64,000 bases of DNA from Gammaproteobacteria bacterium (GTDB lineage Bacteria > Pseudomonadota > Gammaproteobacteria > GRL18), in the NCBI GenBank assembly GCA_016744995.1, contig JADGDG010000002.1:62001-126000 (forward strand), given 5' to 3'. The first letter of the stretch is position 1; each line of letters opens with the position of its first letter. Position numbers and translations under genes: made by a program. Shown one piece after another: positions 9,431-17,797 of this stretch. The notes below the pieces were generated by a model that was not told where the DNA came from, ran no database searches, and saw nothing but the letters and a program-made list of their open reading frames with translations.

Positions 9431-9856
9431 TCAGGATGATTTATTTTTTTTTACCGATTTTCTATGACTAAAATTGGCAATATCCCGCACAATCTCACCG
9501 TAAGGAAAATCTTCAAGAGAACCATATTGCTTTATAGTATATTCTGAAATTTTAGTCACTAATGGCAGTTCGTTTGTTTCCAGCTTTAAAACCCGGTGCA
9601 TTCCCTCCATGCCGCCACATTTAATTTTCATATATTGTTGATGAGTTAATGGCTGATCCTTATTACTTACCCCTAAAATAAAACGAGCATTATTTTCTAA
9701 TTGTGCCACTAATTGATGACAAGTATCCAGGTGATTATCCGGATTTTGACAATCCATTTTACCCGCACATCGATCCGTTAGTCGAGCATATTTACAGGCA
9801 CACCATTTTCCAATAACAGGCTTGGAAAAAGGACACAATTTAGTATCACTATTCAT
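9431..9856 (-). CDS. Cysteine-rich protein of unknown function
   Basis: I do not recognise this 141-residue protein. It has seven cysteines (C8, C19, C21, C30, C36, C46, C80), six of them in the first 46 residues (CPFSKP, WCACKYA, DRCAGKMDC, DTCHQL). This suggests a metal or Fe-S site or structural disulfides. The remainder looks like a small mixed helix/strand domain ending in a lysine-rich tail. There is no signal peptide or membrane segment, so it is probably cytoplasmic, which favours metal binding over disulfides. It is convergent with the diguanylate cyclase gene and stands alone. Confidence 0.6.
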   Translation of the reverse strand: MNSDTKLCPFSKPVIGKWCACKYARLTDRCAGKMDCQNPDNHLDTCHQLVAQLENNARFILGVSNKDQPLTHQQYMKIKCGGMEGMHRVLKLETNELPLVTKISEYTIKQYGSLEDFPYGEIVRDIANFSHRKSVKKNKSS

Positions 9857-9941
9857 AATTGTTTAAATTCAATTTAGTTGAAAATTAAATATATGGATTA
9901 ATATAGAAAAATCAATACTCATAATGATTATTAGAAATTAG

Positions 9942-9970
9942 TTGACAAAAAATCTCAAGATAACTATCAT
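9942..9970 (+). promoter_or_regulatory. Sigma-70-type promoter for the 66-residue protein gene
   Basis: TTGACA (9942-9947) and TATCAT (9965-9970) are separated by 17 bases, a near-consensus housekeeping promoter. It lies about 57 bases upstream of the start at 10028, which also has an AGGA ribosome binding site. Called by eye. Confidence 0.6.
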
Positions 9971-10027
9971 AATAACCAACCTATTTACTAAGGTATTATT
10001 TTACCAACTATTAACAGGAATTATATA

Positions 10028-10228
10028 ATGGCCAGAAAAGGAAAAAAACGCTCCATTCAAGTTTGGGGATGTGATCTTGAAGATGGAACAAAAATTACTA
10101 ACAATGATGATGGTATTGTCAGTGTCATTGTAAATGGTGATCATAGCGTGACTATAACTGATATGAATAATGTGCAAAAAATTGTTGAAGGTGCTCGCTG
10201 GGTCTCTTACGTACCTCGCCAAAATTAG
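10028..10228 (+). CDS. Small basic-N-terminal protein of unknown function
   Basis: I do not recognise this 66-residue protein. It begins with a basic stretch (ARKGKKR) and continues with short beta-like segments (IQVWGCDL, GIVSVIVNG, SVTITDM), ending in ARWVSYVPRQN. There is no signal peptide. A strong promoter 57 bases upstream and an AGGA ribosome binding site support it as a real, possibly well-expressed gene. A frame on the opposite strand across the same bases is a shadow. The role cannot be inferred from its neighbours, which are a Cys-rich protein and a CcmI-type domain protein. Confidence 0.6.
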   Translation: MARKGKKRSIQVWGCDLEDGTKITNNDDGIVSVIVNGDHSVTITDMNNVQKIVEGARWVSYVPRQN

Positions 10229-10277
10229 TCTTATTAGCAATATAAATCCACATACAAAAATGGAAATATAAAGTTTT

Positions 10278-10733
10278 ATGAATAAATCACTGCCCAATTA
10301 TTTAACAAAAATGACAACAATATTGCTTTATAGTGTTATTCTTTCCCTAAGTCTATCTATCTCGGCTTTTTCTAATGATGCCGTAAACAACAGTGTAGAA
10401 CTCTCTGTCAGTGTGGAGCCAGCTTTAAAAAATAGCTTAAACCCGGAACATACTCTTTTTGTTTATGCGCGAGCAGCTAAAGGCCCACGGATGCCTTTAG
10501 CAATTGTTAAATTAAAGGCAGGCGATCTTCCCCTTGTAACACAATTAGATGCCAGCATGGCAATGATGCCGCAAATGTCATTAAAAAAATTCCCTGAAGT
10601 CGTTTTTCTGGCACGCATATCTGCCAGTGGTAATGCCATAACTCAACCCGGCGATCTCATTGGACAGTCAGCTATATTAGAATGGCAAAAGCTGGATAAG
10701 CCTGTTTCTATTGTTATCAACAAACAATACTGA
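10278..10733 (+). CDS. Stand-alone CcmI (CycH) C-terminal-type periplasmic domain protein
   Basis: This 151-residue protein has an N-terminal hydrophobic signal segment (about residues 11-32) followed by one domain. That domain matches the C-terminal periplasmic domain of the cytochrome c maturation protein CcmI: LFVYARAAKGPRMPLAIV, LPLVTQLDASMAMMP, VVFLARISASGNAITQPGDL. In CcmI this domain binds apocytochrome c. Here the usual N-terminal membrane part and TPR repeats are absent and no other ccm gene is nearby, so it may act as an accessory apocytochrome chaperone. That role is inferred; the domain match is by eye but strong. Confidence 0.75.
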   Translation: MNKSLPNYLTKMTTILLYSVILSLSLSISAFSNDAVNNSVELSVSVEPALKNSLNPEHTLFVYARAAKGPRMPLAIVKLKAGDLPLVTQLDASMAMMPQMSLKKFPEVVFLARISASGNAITQPGDLIGQSAILEWQKLDKPVSIVINKQY

Positions 10734-10781
10734 GGGTAGTTAGTGGAATTCTTTATAAATAAATTATGCTGATACTAATAA

Positions 10782-11102
10782 TTAATAAGTCGGCATGTCA
10801 GAATCAACAAATCGTGCCCATGCAGCAACACCTCCAGTAAGATTGCAAACATTTTTAAACTGAGCCTGCTCCAGAAAATTTCCTACCATTCGGCTGCGAA
10901 TACCATGATGACATATAACGATAATTTCCTGATTTGGATCCAGTCTGTCCAATTGGTTTGGAATTGTCTGCATCGGTACAAGCTCAGAACCTTTAATATG
11001 GCAAATCTCATATTCCCAATTTTCTCGGACATCGAGTAACAATGGTGTGTTGCTGTTCACTGATAAATATTCATGAACTTGTTGTGGGCTCATTTCCTGC
11101 AT
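10782..11102 (-). CDS. Rhodanese-like sulfurtransferase
   Basis: This is a single-domain rhodanese that would carry a persulfide on its active-site cysteine. With the start at 11102 it has 106 residues. This start has a GAGGA ribosome binding site at the right distance and begins MQEMSPQQVHEYL, like other single-domain rhodaneses. A longer frame from 11147 adds 15 residues without such support. It has LLLDVRENWEYEICHI and the active-site loop CHHGIRS with Cys64. There is no signal peptide, so it acts in the cytoplasm. In an organism with SoxXA it may take part in sulfur transfer, but it is not next to sulfur genes. Confidence 0.88.
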   Translation of the reverse strand: MQEMSPQQVHEYLSVNSNTPLLLDVRENWEYEICHIKGSELVPMQTIPNQLDRLDPNQEIIVICHHGIRSRMVGNFLEQAQFKNVCNLTGGVAAWARFVDSDMPTY

Positions 11103-11203
11103 TGATACATATTCCTCAATGTAATTAATTAGTATTTTAAATGTCAATAATAACCTAGCATTTTAGTCAAGTAAATGTATTTTTAACAATATAAACAAAT
11201 AAA

Positions 11204-11222
11204 CATAAGTGATTTACTTATG
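11204..11222. repeat. Operator-like inverted repeat
   Basis: CATAAGT and ACTTATG form a perfect 7-base inverted repeat around a 5-base centre. It lies between the divergent rhodanese gene and the acidic 75-residue protein gene, about 60 bases upstream of the latter's predicted promoter. It could be a regulator binding site; the regulator is unknown. Confidence 0.35.
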
Positions 11223-11283
11223 AAACATAGGGATAAAGTTTTTTTGTAATTAAAAAAATCATAAAAACACCCTGTTAAATTAC

Positions 11284-11312
11284 TTGACTTCTTTGCTTGG
11301 TTATTCTATGTT
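11284..11312 (+). promoter_or_regulatory. Sigma-70-type promoter
   Basis: TTGACT (11284-11289) and TATGTT (11307-11312) are spaced by 17 bases, 45 bases upstream of the ATG at 11357. A clear AGGAGA ribosome binding site lies at 11344-11349. This probably drives the 75-residue protein, the pterin dehydratase and perhaps the following membrane protein. Confidence 0.5.
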
Positions 11313-11356
11313 TGTTATGAAGACGAACTTTTATAGTTGTTATAGGAGAAACTGTC

Positions 11357-11584
11357 ATGATGCAACACAGATTAAGCACAACTGATCCAATTTCCTTACA
11401 TGAGGTCAACGACCTGACGGGAAAACCCTATCTTATAGAAGGCACTCAATACAATGATCTGACGATTTACTTTGAAAATGAAGAAAATCGACAAATTTAT
11501 GAAGATATTCCTGTTGAATGTCCAGGTAAAGATTTTAGCCATGATGTCGGCAATAATATTGATGAAGGAATTGATGCAGGTTAA
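11357..11584 (+). CDS. Small acidic protein of unknown function
   Basis: I do not recognise this 75-residue protein. It is strongly acidic, with an Asp/Glu-rich second half (FENEENRQIYEDIPVE, NNIDEGIDAG), one cysteine and no membrane segment. The AGGAGA ribosome binding site, 8 bases before the ATG, and the promoter upstream make it a convincing gene. It is followed after 22 bases by the pterin-4a-carbinolamine dehydratase gene and is probably co-transcribed with it. No function can be inferred. Confidence 0.65.
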   Translation: MMQHRLSTTDPISLHEVNDLTGKPYLIEGTQYNDLTIYFENEENRQIYEDIPVECPGKDFSHDVGNNIDEGIDAG

Positions 11585-11606
11585 CTCCTGAATTAAACAG
11601 CATCAA

Positions 11607-11909
11607 ATGGATAATTTAAAAGTTAGCAAAGATGAATTGCTTGAATTCATTTCAGAAAATCAGCAATGGTCTATGAATGATAATAAGCTTCATTGTGAAT
11701 TTATATTCAATAACTTTGTTGCTGCATTTGGATTTATGACACAAGTTGCCCTGATTGCTGAACGAGAAAATCATCATCCTGAATGGCTCAATGTGTATAA
11801 AAAAGTCGTGGTAAACTTAACAACCCATGAGGCTGGCGGAATTACAAAGAAGGACTTTAAATTAGCCAAAGTAATGGACAAAATAGCAGAGCATATTAAT
11901 TTAAAATAA
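11607..11909 (+). CDS. phhB: Pterin-4a-carbinolamine dehydratase
   Basis: This enzyme dehydrates 4a-hydroxytetrahydrobiopterin, recycling the pterin cofactor of aromatic amino acid hydroxylases; many bacteria lacking the hydroxylase also keep a copy. The 100-residue protein has the normal length and the active-site region ENHHPEWLNVYKKV, followed by the THEAGGITKKDFKLA segment, with the conserved His pair and Trp. It lies 22 bases after the acidic protein gene. No phenylalanine hydroxylase is in this window, so its physiological partner is open. Confidence 0.92.
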   Translation: MDNLKVSKDELLEFISENQQWSMNDNKLHCEFIFNNFVAAFGFMTQVALIAERENHHPEWLNVYKKVVVNLTTHEAGGITKKDFKLAKVMDKIAEHINLK

Positions 11910-11959
11910 TAAGATTTCAGTTTATTTAGATTTTGTCCTCACTGACAGGAGAAATCATC

Positions 11960-12469
11960 ATGTATCGCCGTTTATTTTTTCTCTTTCCCAATAAGGAAGA
12001 CACTAAGAAAGCAGTTCAGGATCTCGTTCGAGAAAATATTAGCACCAGACAAATGCATTCACTGTCCAGGCCGGGAGTCAATCTGGAAGGACTACCTGCC
12101 TCTGCACCCAATCAGCGTCGTGATATGCATGCAAAGATAGAAGATACTTTGTGGGGATTCAATCTAGGCACTTTTTTTACCGCCCTGATTATTCTGGCTT
12201 TATCTGTGATTTCGGCCAGTTATTTACTTGCCGCAGCAGCACTGGTGGTAATGATAGCCACTTATTCAACAGGTTACTATTACCTCACCAAACCGACCAT
12301 ACATTTAAGTGGCTTTCATGCCGCATTCCAGCACAATGAAATTTTATTAATGGTCGACGTACCTAAAGGGCAAGTAGCTAAAGTTGAACAAATCTTACAC
12401 CATAAATGCCCTTCTGCCTCAGAGGAAGGTATTAGCTGGACACCTGCTGATTTGAGCATGAACGTTTAA
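11960..12469 (+). CDS. Membrane protein of unknown function
   Basis: I do not recognise a named family. With the start at 11960, preceded by CAGGAGAAA, the protein has 169 residues and begins MYRRLFFLFPN; a start at 11933 is less likely. The soluble N-terminal part (1-70) resembles a small ferredoxin-like fold with a YRRLFFLFPN strand and a helix. Two transmembrane segments follow at about 71-92 and 95-116, then a polar C-terminal part ending with a possible second small domain (LLMVDVPKGQVAKVEQILHH). This suggests a cytoplasmic domain split by a hairpin membrane anchor. It follows phhB by 50 bases. Confidence 0.65.
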   Translation: MYRRLFFLFPNKEDTKKAVQDLVRENISTRQMHSLSRPGVNLEGLPASAPNQRRDMHAKIEDTLWGFNLGTFFTALIILALSVISASYLLAAAALVVMIATYSTGYYYLTKPTIHLSGFHAAFQHNEILLMVDVPKGQVAKVEQILHHKCPSASEEGISWTPADLSMNV

Positions 12470-12486
12470 CAGGTAGTCTATTTTAT

Positions 12487-12942
12487 TTAAGCCAGAGATT
12501 TATAGATACGTGTAATAATATATTCAGCTATTAAAATAGTAATTACAACAACAATAAATACCACAAGTCCATGAACTGGCCCGGTAAATAAGACCTGGTC
12601 ACCAAAGCTAATATTTATTGCTTCAAGAATAATGAGTTTAGAAATAAAAAGTACTGCCCAGGTTGATAATACCCTTAAGACTTTAGCTTTTATGCCTGAT
12701 TTGGATTTAAAATAATTGGCAATACGATGCTCAATGATAATTGTTAACTGCAATAATATCTGTAACAAGATGGCAGCAAATAAAGAAATGAGAAATGAGT
12801 CAATCAGGACATGACTCCAAAATTCATCAAAGAGATTTAGAACAGTCAAATCAACCAGAACGGCCAGAGTATATCGCATAAAGAACTGCTGGTGATTTGT
12901 GTGAGAATCAAACTGTTTTTCTGGTAAAATTTTCTTAATCAT
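12487..12942 (-). CDS. Four-helix integral membrane protein, unknown function
   Basis: This 151-residue protein has about four hydrophobic segments (about residues 22-42, 47-70, 89-110 and 122-146) and a polar N-terminus. It has no recognisable catalytic motif. Charged residues cluster at the N-terminus and in the loop after the second helix (KSKSGIKAK), so that loop probably faces the cytoplasm. It is convergent with the preceding membrane protein gene and stands alone. No function can be assigned. Confidence 0.6.
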   Translation of the reverse strand: MIKKILPEKQFDSHTNHQQFFMRYTLAVLVDLTVLNLFDEFWSHVLIDSFLISLFAAILLQILLQLTIIIEHRIANYFKSKSGIKAKVLRVLSTWAVLFISKLIILEAINISFGDQVLFTGPVHGLVVFIVVVITILIAEYIITRIYKSLA

Positions 12943-13049
12943 TGGGTTGTTAGTTTTATTAATTATTTGTTGGTTTAACTATTTGTTGTTAAAATTTTAT
13001 ATTAAAAGCAAATAAATGATCTGGGATTAAATAATAAATATTAATTTAT

Positions 13050-13748
13050 TCAGCATTCAGAGATAATATCATTTAATGCTTGTATAGGATTAGAACTCGC
13101 TGTTATAGGGCGCCCAATGACCAGATAGTCAGAGCCCGCAGATAAAGCTTCGGATGGAGTCATGACTCGTTGCTGATCACCAATAGCTGCTCCTGCCGGT
13201 CTGACTCCAGGAGTCACCAGACAAAATTCCTGCCCCAGTTGCTGCTTTAAATTACTCACTTCAAGTGGTGAACATACAACACCATCAAGACCGGAATCTC
13301 TGGCTAATTCAGCTAGTCGTGATACTTGAATTGCAGGTTCAATATCCAGCCCGACTTCTGCAATATCCAGTCGAGATAAACTGGTCAAAACAGTCACACC
13401 AATTAAAAGTGGCTTGTGATCACTTTTATCAATGGCTTCACGAGCATATTCCATCATTTTTCTACCACCTGAAGCATGGACATTTACCATCCATACGCCC
13501 ATGTCTGCAGCAGCCTGACAGGCTGCTGCAACAGTATTCGGGATATCATGAAATTTTAAATCAAGAAAGACATCAAAACCTTTATTTATTAATTTATTGA
13601 CTAAAGAAGGGCCACAACGGACAAATAATTCTTTACCCACTTTCAAACGGCAAAGATCCGGCTGAAGCTGATCGACAAGTAAGAGAGTCGATAGTTCATC
13701 TTTAAAGTCCAGAGCAATAATAACTCTTGGTTCTTGAGCGTACATCAT
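13050..13748 (-). CDS. pyrF: Orotidine 5'-phosphate decarboxylase
   Basis: PyrF makes UMP by decarboxylating OMP, the last step of de novo pyrimidine synthesis. The 232-residue protein has normal length for the bacterial family. The catalytic motif is DLKFHD at residues 63-68 (D63, K65, D68), followed by IPNTV. The phosphate-binding end has TPGVRP and the C-terminal YLVIGRPI. It lies just after lapB on the same strand, as in E. coli (lapA-lapB-pyrF). Confidence 0.96.
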   Translation of the reverse strand: MMYAQEPRVIIALDFKDELSTLLLVDQLQPDLCRLKVGKELFVRCGPSLVNKLINKGFDVFLDLKFHDIPNTVAAACQAAADMGVWMVNVHASGGRKMMEYAREAIDKSDHKPLLIGVTVLTSLSRLDIAEVGLDIEPAIQVSRLAELARDSGLDGVVCSPLEVSNLKQQLGQEFCLVTPGVRPAGAAIGDQQRVMTPSEALSAGSDYLVIGRPITASSNPIQALNDIISEC

Positions 13749-13824
13749 ATAAATTCCAGATTTTTAATAAAATATAGTAATAGAGGCGTTATTCAAAGTC
13801 ATCAGCGAAAGTTCAGGATACTAA

Positions 13825-15018
13825 CTACTCCCCTTCAATTCCCTGAATCGGTTTAACAGAACTCCAGGATTTACAGCCAGGGCAATGCCAATACATTGAT
13901 TTACCATTAAAACCACATTGTGTGCATTGATAAACAGGCTTGTTTTCCAGTAATTTAGTGGTAATTTCCTGCAAAATGAGAAGATTATCATGAGCTGTAC
14001 CCTTAGTAAAATCCAGACTGATATCAATCAATGAACTTAAACCACGTATTGAAGGTTTTTTTCTAAGAGAATCAACAATAAAAAGTGCAGCAGATTTATC
14101 ATCTTTTGTATGCTGAATTTGCTGAGCGTACAGTAATACCGAAGTAATGCCGCCATATTTATTTAAAACATGTTCTAAATAGGTTTTTATTTCTTTATGA
14201 TTGTTCAGTTCTTTATAGCAAAACAAGAGAGATTCAAGAACTTCTGAAACCATTAAAGGATCCTGTTGTTCTACTCGCCTGTAGGCTCTTGTTGCTGCTT
14301 TATAATTACTCAGACTTTGATTGATTTCACCTTCTAAAATACTGGAACGGACTGAATTTTTATCAGTTCCGAGCGCTTTTTTAACCAGTTTTAAAGCACC
14401 TTTTGAATGGCCAGCTTTATAATCAATCAAGGCTAACTCACAATAAAAATGAGCAACCTGTTGAGCATAGGATTTATTAGATGCTGATTCCAGTTTTTTT
14501 GCTATGAGAATAGCGTCTTCCCAGTCATGCTCCTGTTGATAAATAGATAACAATAAATTCATCGCAGAAGGAACGTGAGACTGTTTTTGAATCAGTTCCT
14601 GAAACAGATTTTCTGCTCTATCTAATAAACCAGCATGCATAAAGTCTCGGGCAAGTTCATATAAAGCATCATTTCTTTTGTTTAAACTAAGGGAGGGTTT
14701 GGCAATGACATTCTGATGAATTTTTATGGCCTGTTCAACCTCGCCGCGCTGGCGGTACAGGTTACCCAATGAAATATGCGTATCAACCGTTTCTTCACCC
14801 ACTTCCAACATGCCGACAAAAACGTCAATGGCTTTATCAGTCTGTTCATTCAGAAGAAAATTAAGACCTTTAAAGTAGTCAGAGCTAAGAGAGTAAAGTG
14901 GACTATTTGATTTTTTTTCAGTGTTATTTCTATTAGTGTTTCGGCCAAGAAATACACCAAGGATAAAAGCAATAACAATAAATGGTAATACAATTAACAG
15001 TGGTGCATTGTCCATCAT
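13825..15018 (-). CDS. lapB: LPS assembly protein LapB (YciM)
   Basis: LapB is an inner-membrane-anchored TPR protein that controls lipopolysaccharide synthesis by directing LpxC to the FtsH protease. The 397-residue protein has one N-terminal transmembrane helix (about residues 6-25), a helical TPR region (about 40-355) and a C-terminal rubredoxin-like metal domain with two CxxC pairs (CTQC and CPGC). This is the full family architecture. It follows lapA by 75 bases, and pyrF comes next, matching the E. coli gene order. Confidence 0.95.
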   Translation of the reverse strand: MMDNAPLLIVLPFIVIAFILGVFLGRNTNRNNTEKKSNSPLYSLSSDYFKGLNFLLNEQTDKAIDVFVGMLEVGEETVDTHISLGNLYRQRGEVEQAIKIHQNVIAKPSLSLNKRNDALYELARDFMHAGLLDRAENLFQELIQKQSHVPSAMNLLLSIYQQEHDWEDAILIAKKLESASNKSYAQQVAHFYCELALIDYKAGHSKGALKLVKKALGTDKNSVRSSILEGEINQSLSNYKAATRAYRRVEQQDPLMVSEVLESLLFCYKELNNHKEIKTYLEHVLNKYGGITSVLLYAQQIQHTKDDKSAALFIVDSLRKKPSIRGLSSLIDISLDFTKGTAHDNLLILQEITTKLLENKPVYQCTQCGFNGKSMYWHCPGCKSWSSVKPIQGIEGE

Positions 15019-15093
15019 GTAACCTGAAAATCAGTAATTGATATAAAAAATCCACTTCAGCAGAATAGCCAGTTAGATGCCCAATTACTGTAT

Positions 15094-15384
15094 TTATTTG
15101 AGTTTATCAGGTGCTTCAATAAGAGTCACCGATGTTTCTTCTGATTTTTTAAGCTGTCGCTGAGTACGTCGAACCTGGTGTCGTAAGCCTAAGATCACCA
15201 TACTATTAATCAACGTAGCAAGTAGGGCTCCAATCATAATTGCAGCCACTAATAAAATTGAAAGTGGTTGCGTAATACTGCCATAGTAGTAATTAAAAAC
15301 GACTTCCTCGGCATTAACAATTGCAATCGCAACGCCAAAAGCCATAAACACAAGTAAAATTAAAATGCTTAATAATCGTTTCAT
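15094..15384 (-). CDS. lapA: LPS assembly protein LapA (YciS)
   Basis: LapA is a small inner-membrane protein that works with LapB. The 96-residue protein has two transmembrane segments (about residues 3-23 and 40-64) with the conserved EVVFNYYYG segment between them. A basic cytoplasmic tail follows (RHQVRRTQRQLKK). It lies between ihfB and lapB, the usual place. Confidence 0.9.
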   Translation of the reverse strand: MKRLLSILILLVFMAFGVAIAIVNAEEVVFNYYYGSITQPLSILLVAAIMIGALLATLINSMVILGLRHQVRRTQRQLKKSEETSVTLIEAPDKLK

Positions 15385-15425
15385 TTTTAGTTACCGACTC
15401 GTTTATTCTTATATCAAAGAGTAGA

Positions 15426-15725
15426 TTAAAAAATCTCTTTATTACGAGTTTTGTTCACCCGCTCTCTTAGTTCTTTACCTGGTTTAAAATGTGGTACGTA
15501 TTTGGATGCCAGAGTCACTGCATCTCCAGTTTTAGGGTTACGGCCAGTTCTCGGAGGACGGTAATGTAATGAAAAACTACCAAAGCCTCGAATTTCAATC
15601 CTCTCACCTGTTGCGAGTGTTTGAGCCATGAGATCAAGCATTGATTTGACTGCAAGTTCTACATCTTTGTAAGCCAGTTGAGACTGTTTTTGAGCTAGCG
15701 CTTCAATCAACTCAGATTTTGTCAT
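15426..15725 (-). CDS. ihfB: Integration host factor subunit beta
   Basis: IhfB pairs with IhfA to form the DNA-bending protein IHF, which supports sigma-54 activation, recombination and nucleoid structure. The 99-residue protein is the normal length. It has the HU/IHF features: [10 protein letters not shown] at the start, [12 protein letters not shown], and the DNA-minor-groove arm [11 protein letters not shown] with the conserved Pro. It sits directly between cmk and lapA. In most gammaproteobacteria rpsA lies between cmk and ihfB, but here only 54 bases separate them. Confidence 0.95.
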   Translation of the reverse strand: MTKSELIEALAQKQSQLAYKDVELAVKSMLDLMAQTLATGERIEIRGFGSFSLHYRPPRTGRNPKTGDAVTLASKYVPHFKPGKELRERVNKTRNKEIF

Positions 15726-15779
15726 TTTTAATATTATCCTTAGGTCGACCGGTCATAATTTTTTAAAAAATATTGCATT

Positions 15780-16463
15780 TTAAAGTCTTTTATAAAGTCT
15801 TTCCACCTTCTGAAAAACTTCATTAATCGATAGTGTTGAAGTATCGATAATTTTTGCATCTTGTGCTGCTACCAGGGGTGACGCACTGCGATTTATATCA
15901 CGTTCATCACGTTCTTGTATTTCAACAACAAGGTCGGCGAGTTTAACATTATTTCCTTTCTCTATCAACTGCTTATAGCGTCTTTTTGCTCTTTCATCAG
16001 CCGATGCGATTAAAAATATTTTCAACGAAGCCGCAGGAAAAATTGTCGTCCCCATATCACGTCCATCAGCAATAAGACCTGGTGTTTGCAAAAAAGCTTT
16101 TTGACGTTTGAATAAAGCCTCACGAACCTCAGGAATTGCCGCCACTTTAGAGGCATTATTTCCAGCGATTTCGGTTCGAATAAGTGCTTCAACATCAACA
16201 CCATCCAAAAGAATACCGCCAGTGGGCAAAAATTCTACCTGCAGATCCTCTGCGATATTTGCCACTTGAACGGTAGCATCAAAAGCAATGTTATTTTGTA
16301 CACAAGCAAGTCCTGTCAGTCGATAAAGTGCACCGCTGTCTAAGTAATGCCAACCTAATTTAGCAGCTAAAAGTGCTGAAATTGTTCCTTTACCAACGCC
16401 ACCAGGGCCGTCAATAGTAATAACGGGTATAGCCTCAGGTTCCGTTTTAATTTCTTGTGTCAT
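15780..16463 (-). CDS. cmk: Cytidylate kinase
   Basis: Cmk phosphorylates CMP and dCMP. The 227-residue protein has the normal length, a P-loop GPGGVGKGT at about residues 19-27, the substrate region DSGALYR and the ADGRDMGT motif. Its start overlaps the aroA stop by 4 bases, so the two are translationally coupled. Downstream, ihfB follows after only 54 bases, and the usual rpsA is missing from this spot. Confidence 0.95.
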   Translation of the reverse strand: MTQEIKTEPEAIPVITIDGPGGVGKGTISALLAAKLGWHYLDSGALYRLTGLACVQNNIAFDATVQVANIAEDLQVEFLPTGGILLDGVDVEALIRTEIAGNNASKVAAIPEVREALFKRQKAFLQTPGLIADGRDMGTTIFPAASLKIFLIASADERAKRRYKQLIEKGNNVKLADLVVEIQERDERDINRSASPLVAAQDAKIIDTSTLSINEVFQKVERLYKRL

Positions 16464-17797
16464 GAAGAAACCTTTAAACCCGTTGACTGAGCCAGTGAAA
16501 TAAAATCTGGGAAAGAGGTATTGACATTCGCGCAGTCTTTAATAGTAATATCACCTTTTGCAGTTAAAGCAGCCATTGCAAAAGACATAGCAATACGGTG
16601 GTCACCAAGACTATCAACCGTGCCGGAGCCAAACTCACCACCATTAATAATCATACCATCTTCTGTACCTTCACAATCAATGCCCAGAATTTGCAGGCCA
16701 TCTATCATAGCCTGAATTCTGTCACTTTCCTTTACTCTTAGTTCTTCAGCGCCCGTAAGTATTGTTTGCCCTCTGGCACAAGCTGCCGCAATAGAAATTG
16801 CAGGAAACTCATCAATGGCCAGGGGTACCTGATCCTCAGGAATATGAATACCATTTAATTGGGCATAGCGTATCCGTATATCAGCAACCGGCTCACCGCC
16901 GACCTCTTTTTCATTAGACAAAGTGATATCGGCTCCCATTTGCCTGAGTATATTAATAATACCAGTTCGAGTCGGATTAATGCCAACATGATTCAGGCTA
17001 ATATCGGATCCCTCTGCAATACATGCACCCACCATAAAAAAAGCAGCCGATGAAATATCTGATGGTACATCTATATCACATGCTGTTAGTTTACCGTCTC
17101 CCTGCAGACATATCTTACTGCGTTGTTCATCAAGACGAGTCACTTCAAGTTGGTAGCCCAGGCCCTGTAACATACGTTCAGTGTGATCCCGTGTCGGTGC
17201 AGGCTCCGTTACACAGGTTTCACCCTGAGCATAAAGGCCGGCCAGAAGTACACAGGACTTGACCTGAGCGCTAGCCATAGGCAGTGTATAGTCAATCCCG
17301 GCTAGCTGAGTACTGGTATCACTATGAATAATCAATGGCGCAGTACCTTTTTCATCAGAGTTAATATTTGCTCCCATTTGAATCACTGGATCCGTCACAC
17401 GCTTCATGGGCCTGGATGATAATGAGTGATCACCTGATAAAGTTACATCAAAACCCTGAGAAGATAATAACCCGGTTAAGAGGCGCATAGACGTGCCAGA
17501 ATTACCCAGATCAAGAGCTTTTTCTGGTTTTTTTAGTCCGTGCATCCCTACTCCATGGATAGTAACCTGACCTTTTTCATCCGGGCCAGTTATTTGTACA
17601 CCCATCGACCTAAATGCTTTTAATGTCGCCAAAGAGTCTTCACCCTGTAAAAAGCCAGAGATTATCATTGTGCCTTCACTGAGGGAACCCAGCATAATAG
17701 AACGATGTGAAATAGACTTATCACCCGGCACACGAATTTGTCCAGTAAGACACCCCCCTGGTTGAGCGATAAAAGTAATGGCTTGTTCGTATGACAT
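16460..17797 (-). CDS. aroA: 3-phosphoshikimate 1-carboxyvinyltransferase (EPSP synthase)
   Basis: AroA joins phosphoenolpyruvate to shikimate 3-phosphate in the shikimate pathway. The 445-residue protein carries the family signatures GDKSISHRSIMLG near the N-terminus, LGNSGTSMRLLTG near residue 97 and the C-terminal SLGDHRIAMSFA. The protein is not fused to TyrA, although tyrA lies two genes upstream on the same strand. It overlaps cmk by 4 bases. Confidence 0.97.
   Translation of the reverse strand: MSYEQAITFIAQPGGCLTGQIRVPGDKSISHRSIMLGSLSEGTMIISGFLQGEDSLATLKAFRSMGVQITGPDEKGQVTIHGVGMHGLKKPEKALDLGNSGTSMRLLTGLLSSQGFDVTLSGDHSLSSRPMKRVTDPVIQMGANINSDEKGTAPLIIHSDTSTQLAGIDYTLPMASAQVKSCVLLAGLYAQGETCVTEPAPTRDHTERMLQGLGYQLEVTRLDEQRSKICLQGDGKLTACDIDVPSDISSAAFFMVGACIAEGSDISLNHVGINPTRTGIINILRQMGADITLSNEKEVGGEPVADIRIRYAQLNGIHIPEDQVPLAIDEFPAISIAAACARGQTILTGAEELRVKESDRIQAMIDGLQILGIDCEGTEDGMIINGGEFGSGTVDSLGDHRIAMSFAMAALTAKGDITIKDCANVNTSFPDFISLAQSTGLKVSS

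Noticed and set aside
13265..13600. 111-codon open frame on the plus strand across pyrF
   Set aside because: It lies fully antisense to a clear pyrF gene and shows no family motif or ribosome binding site.
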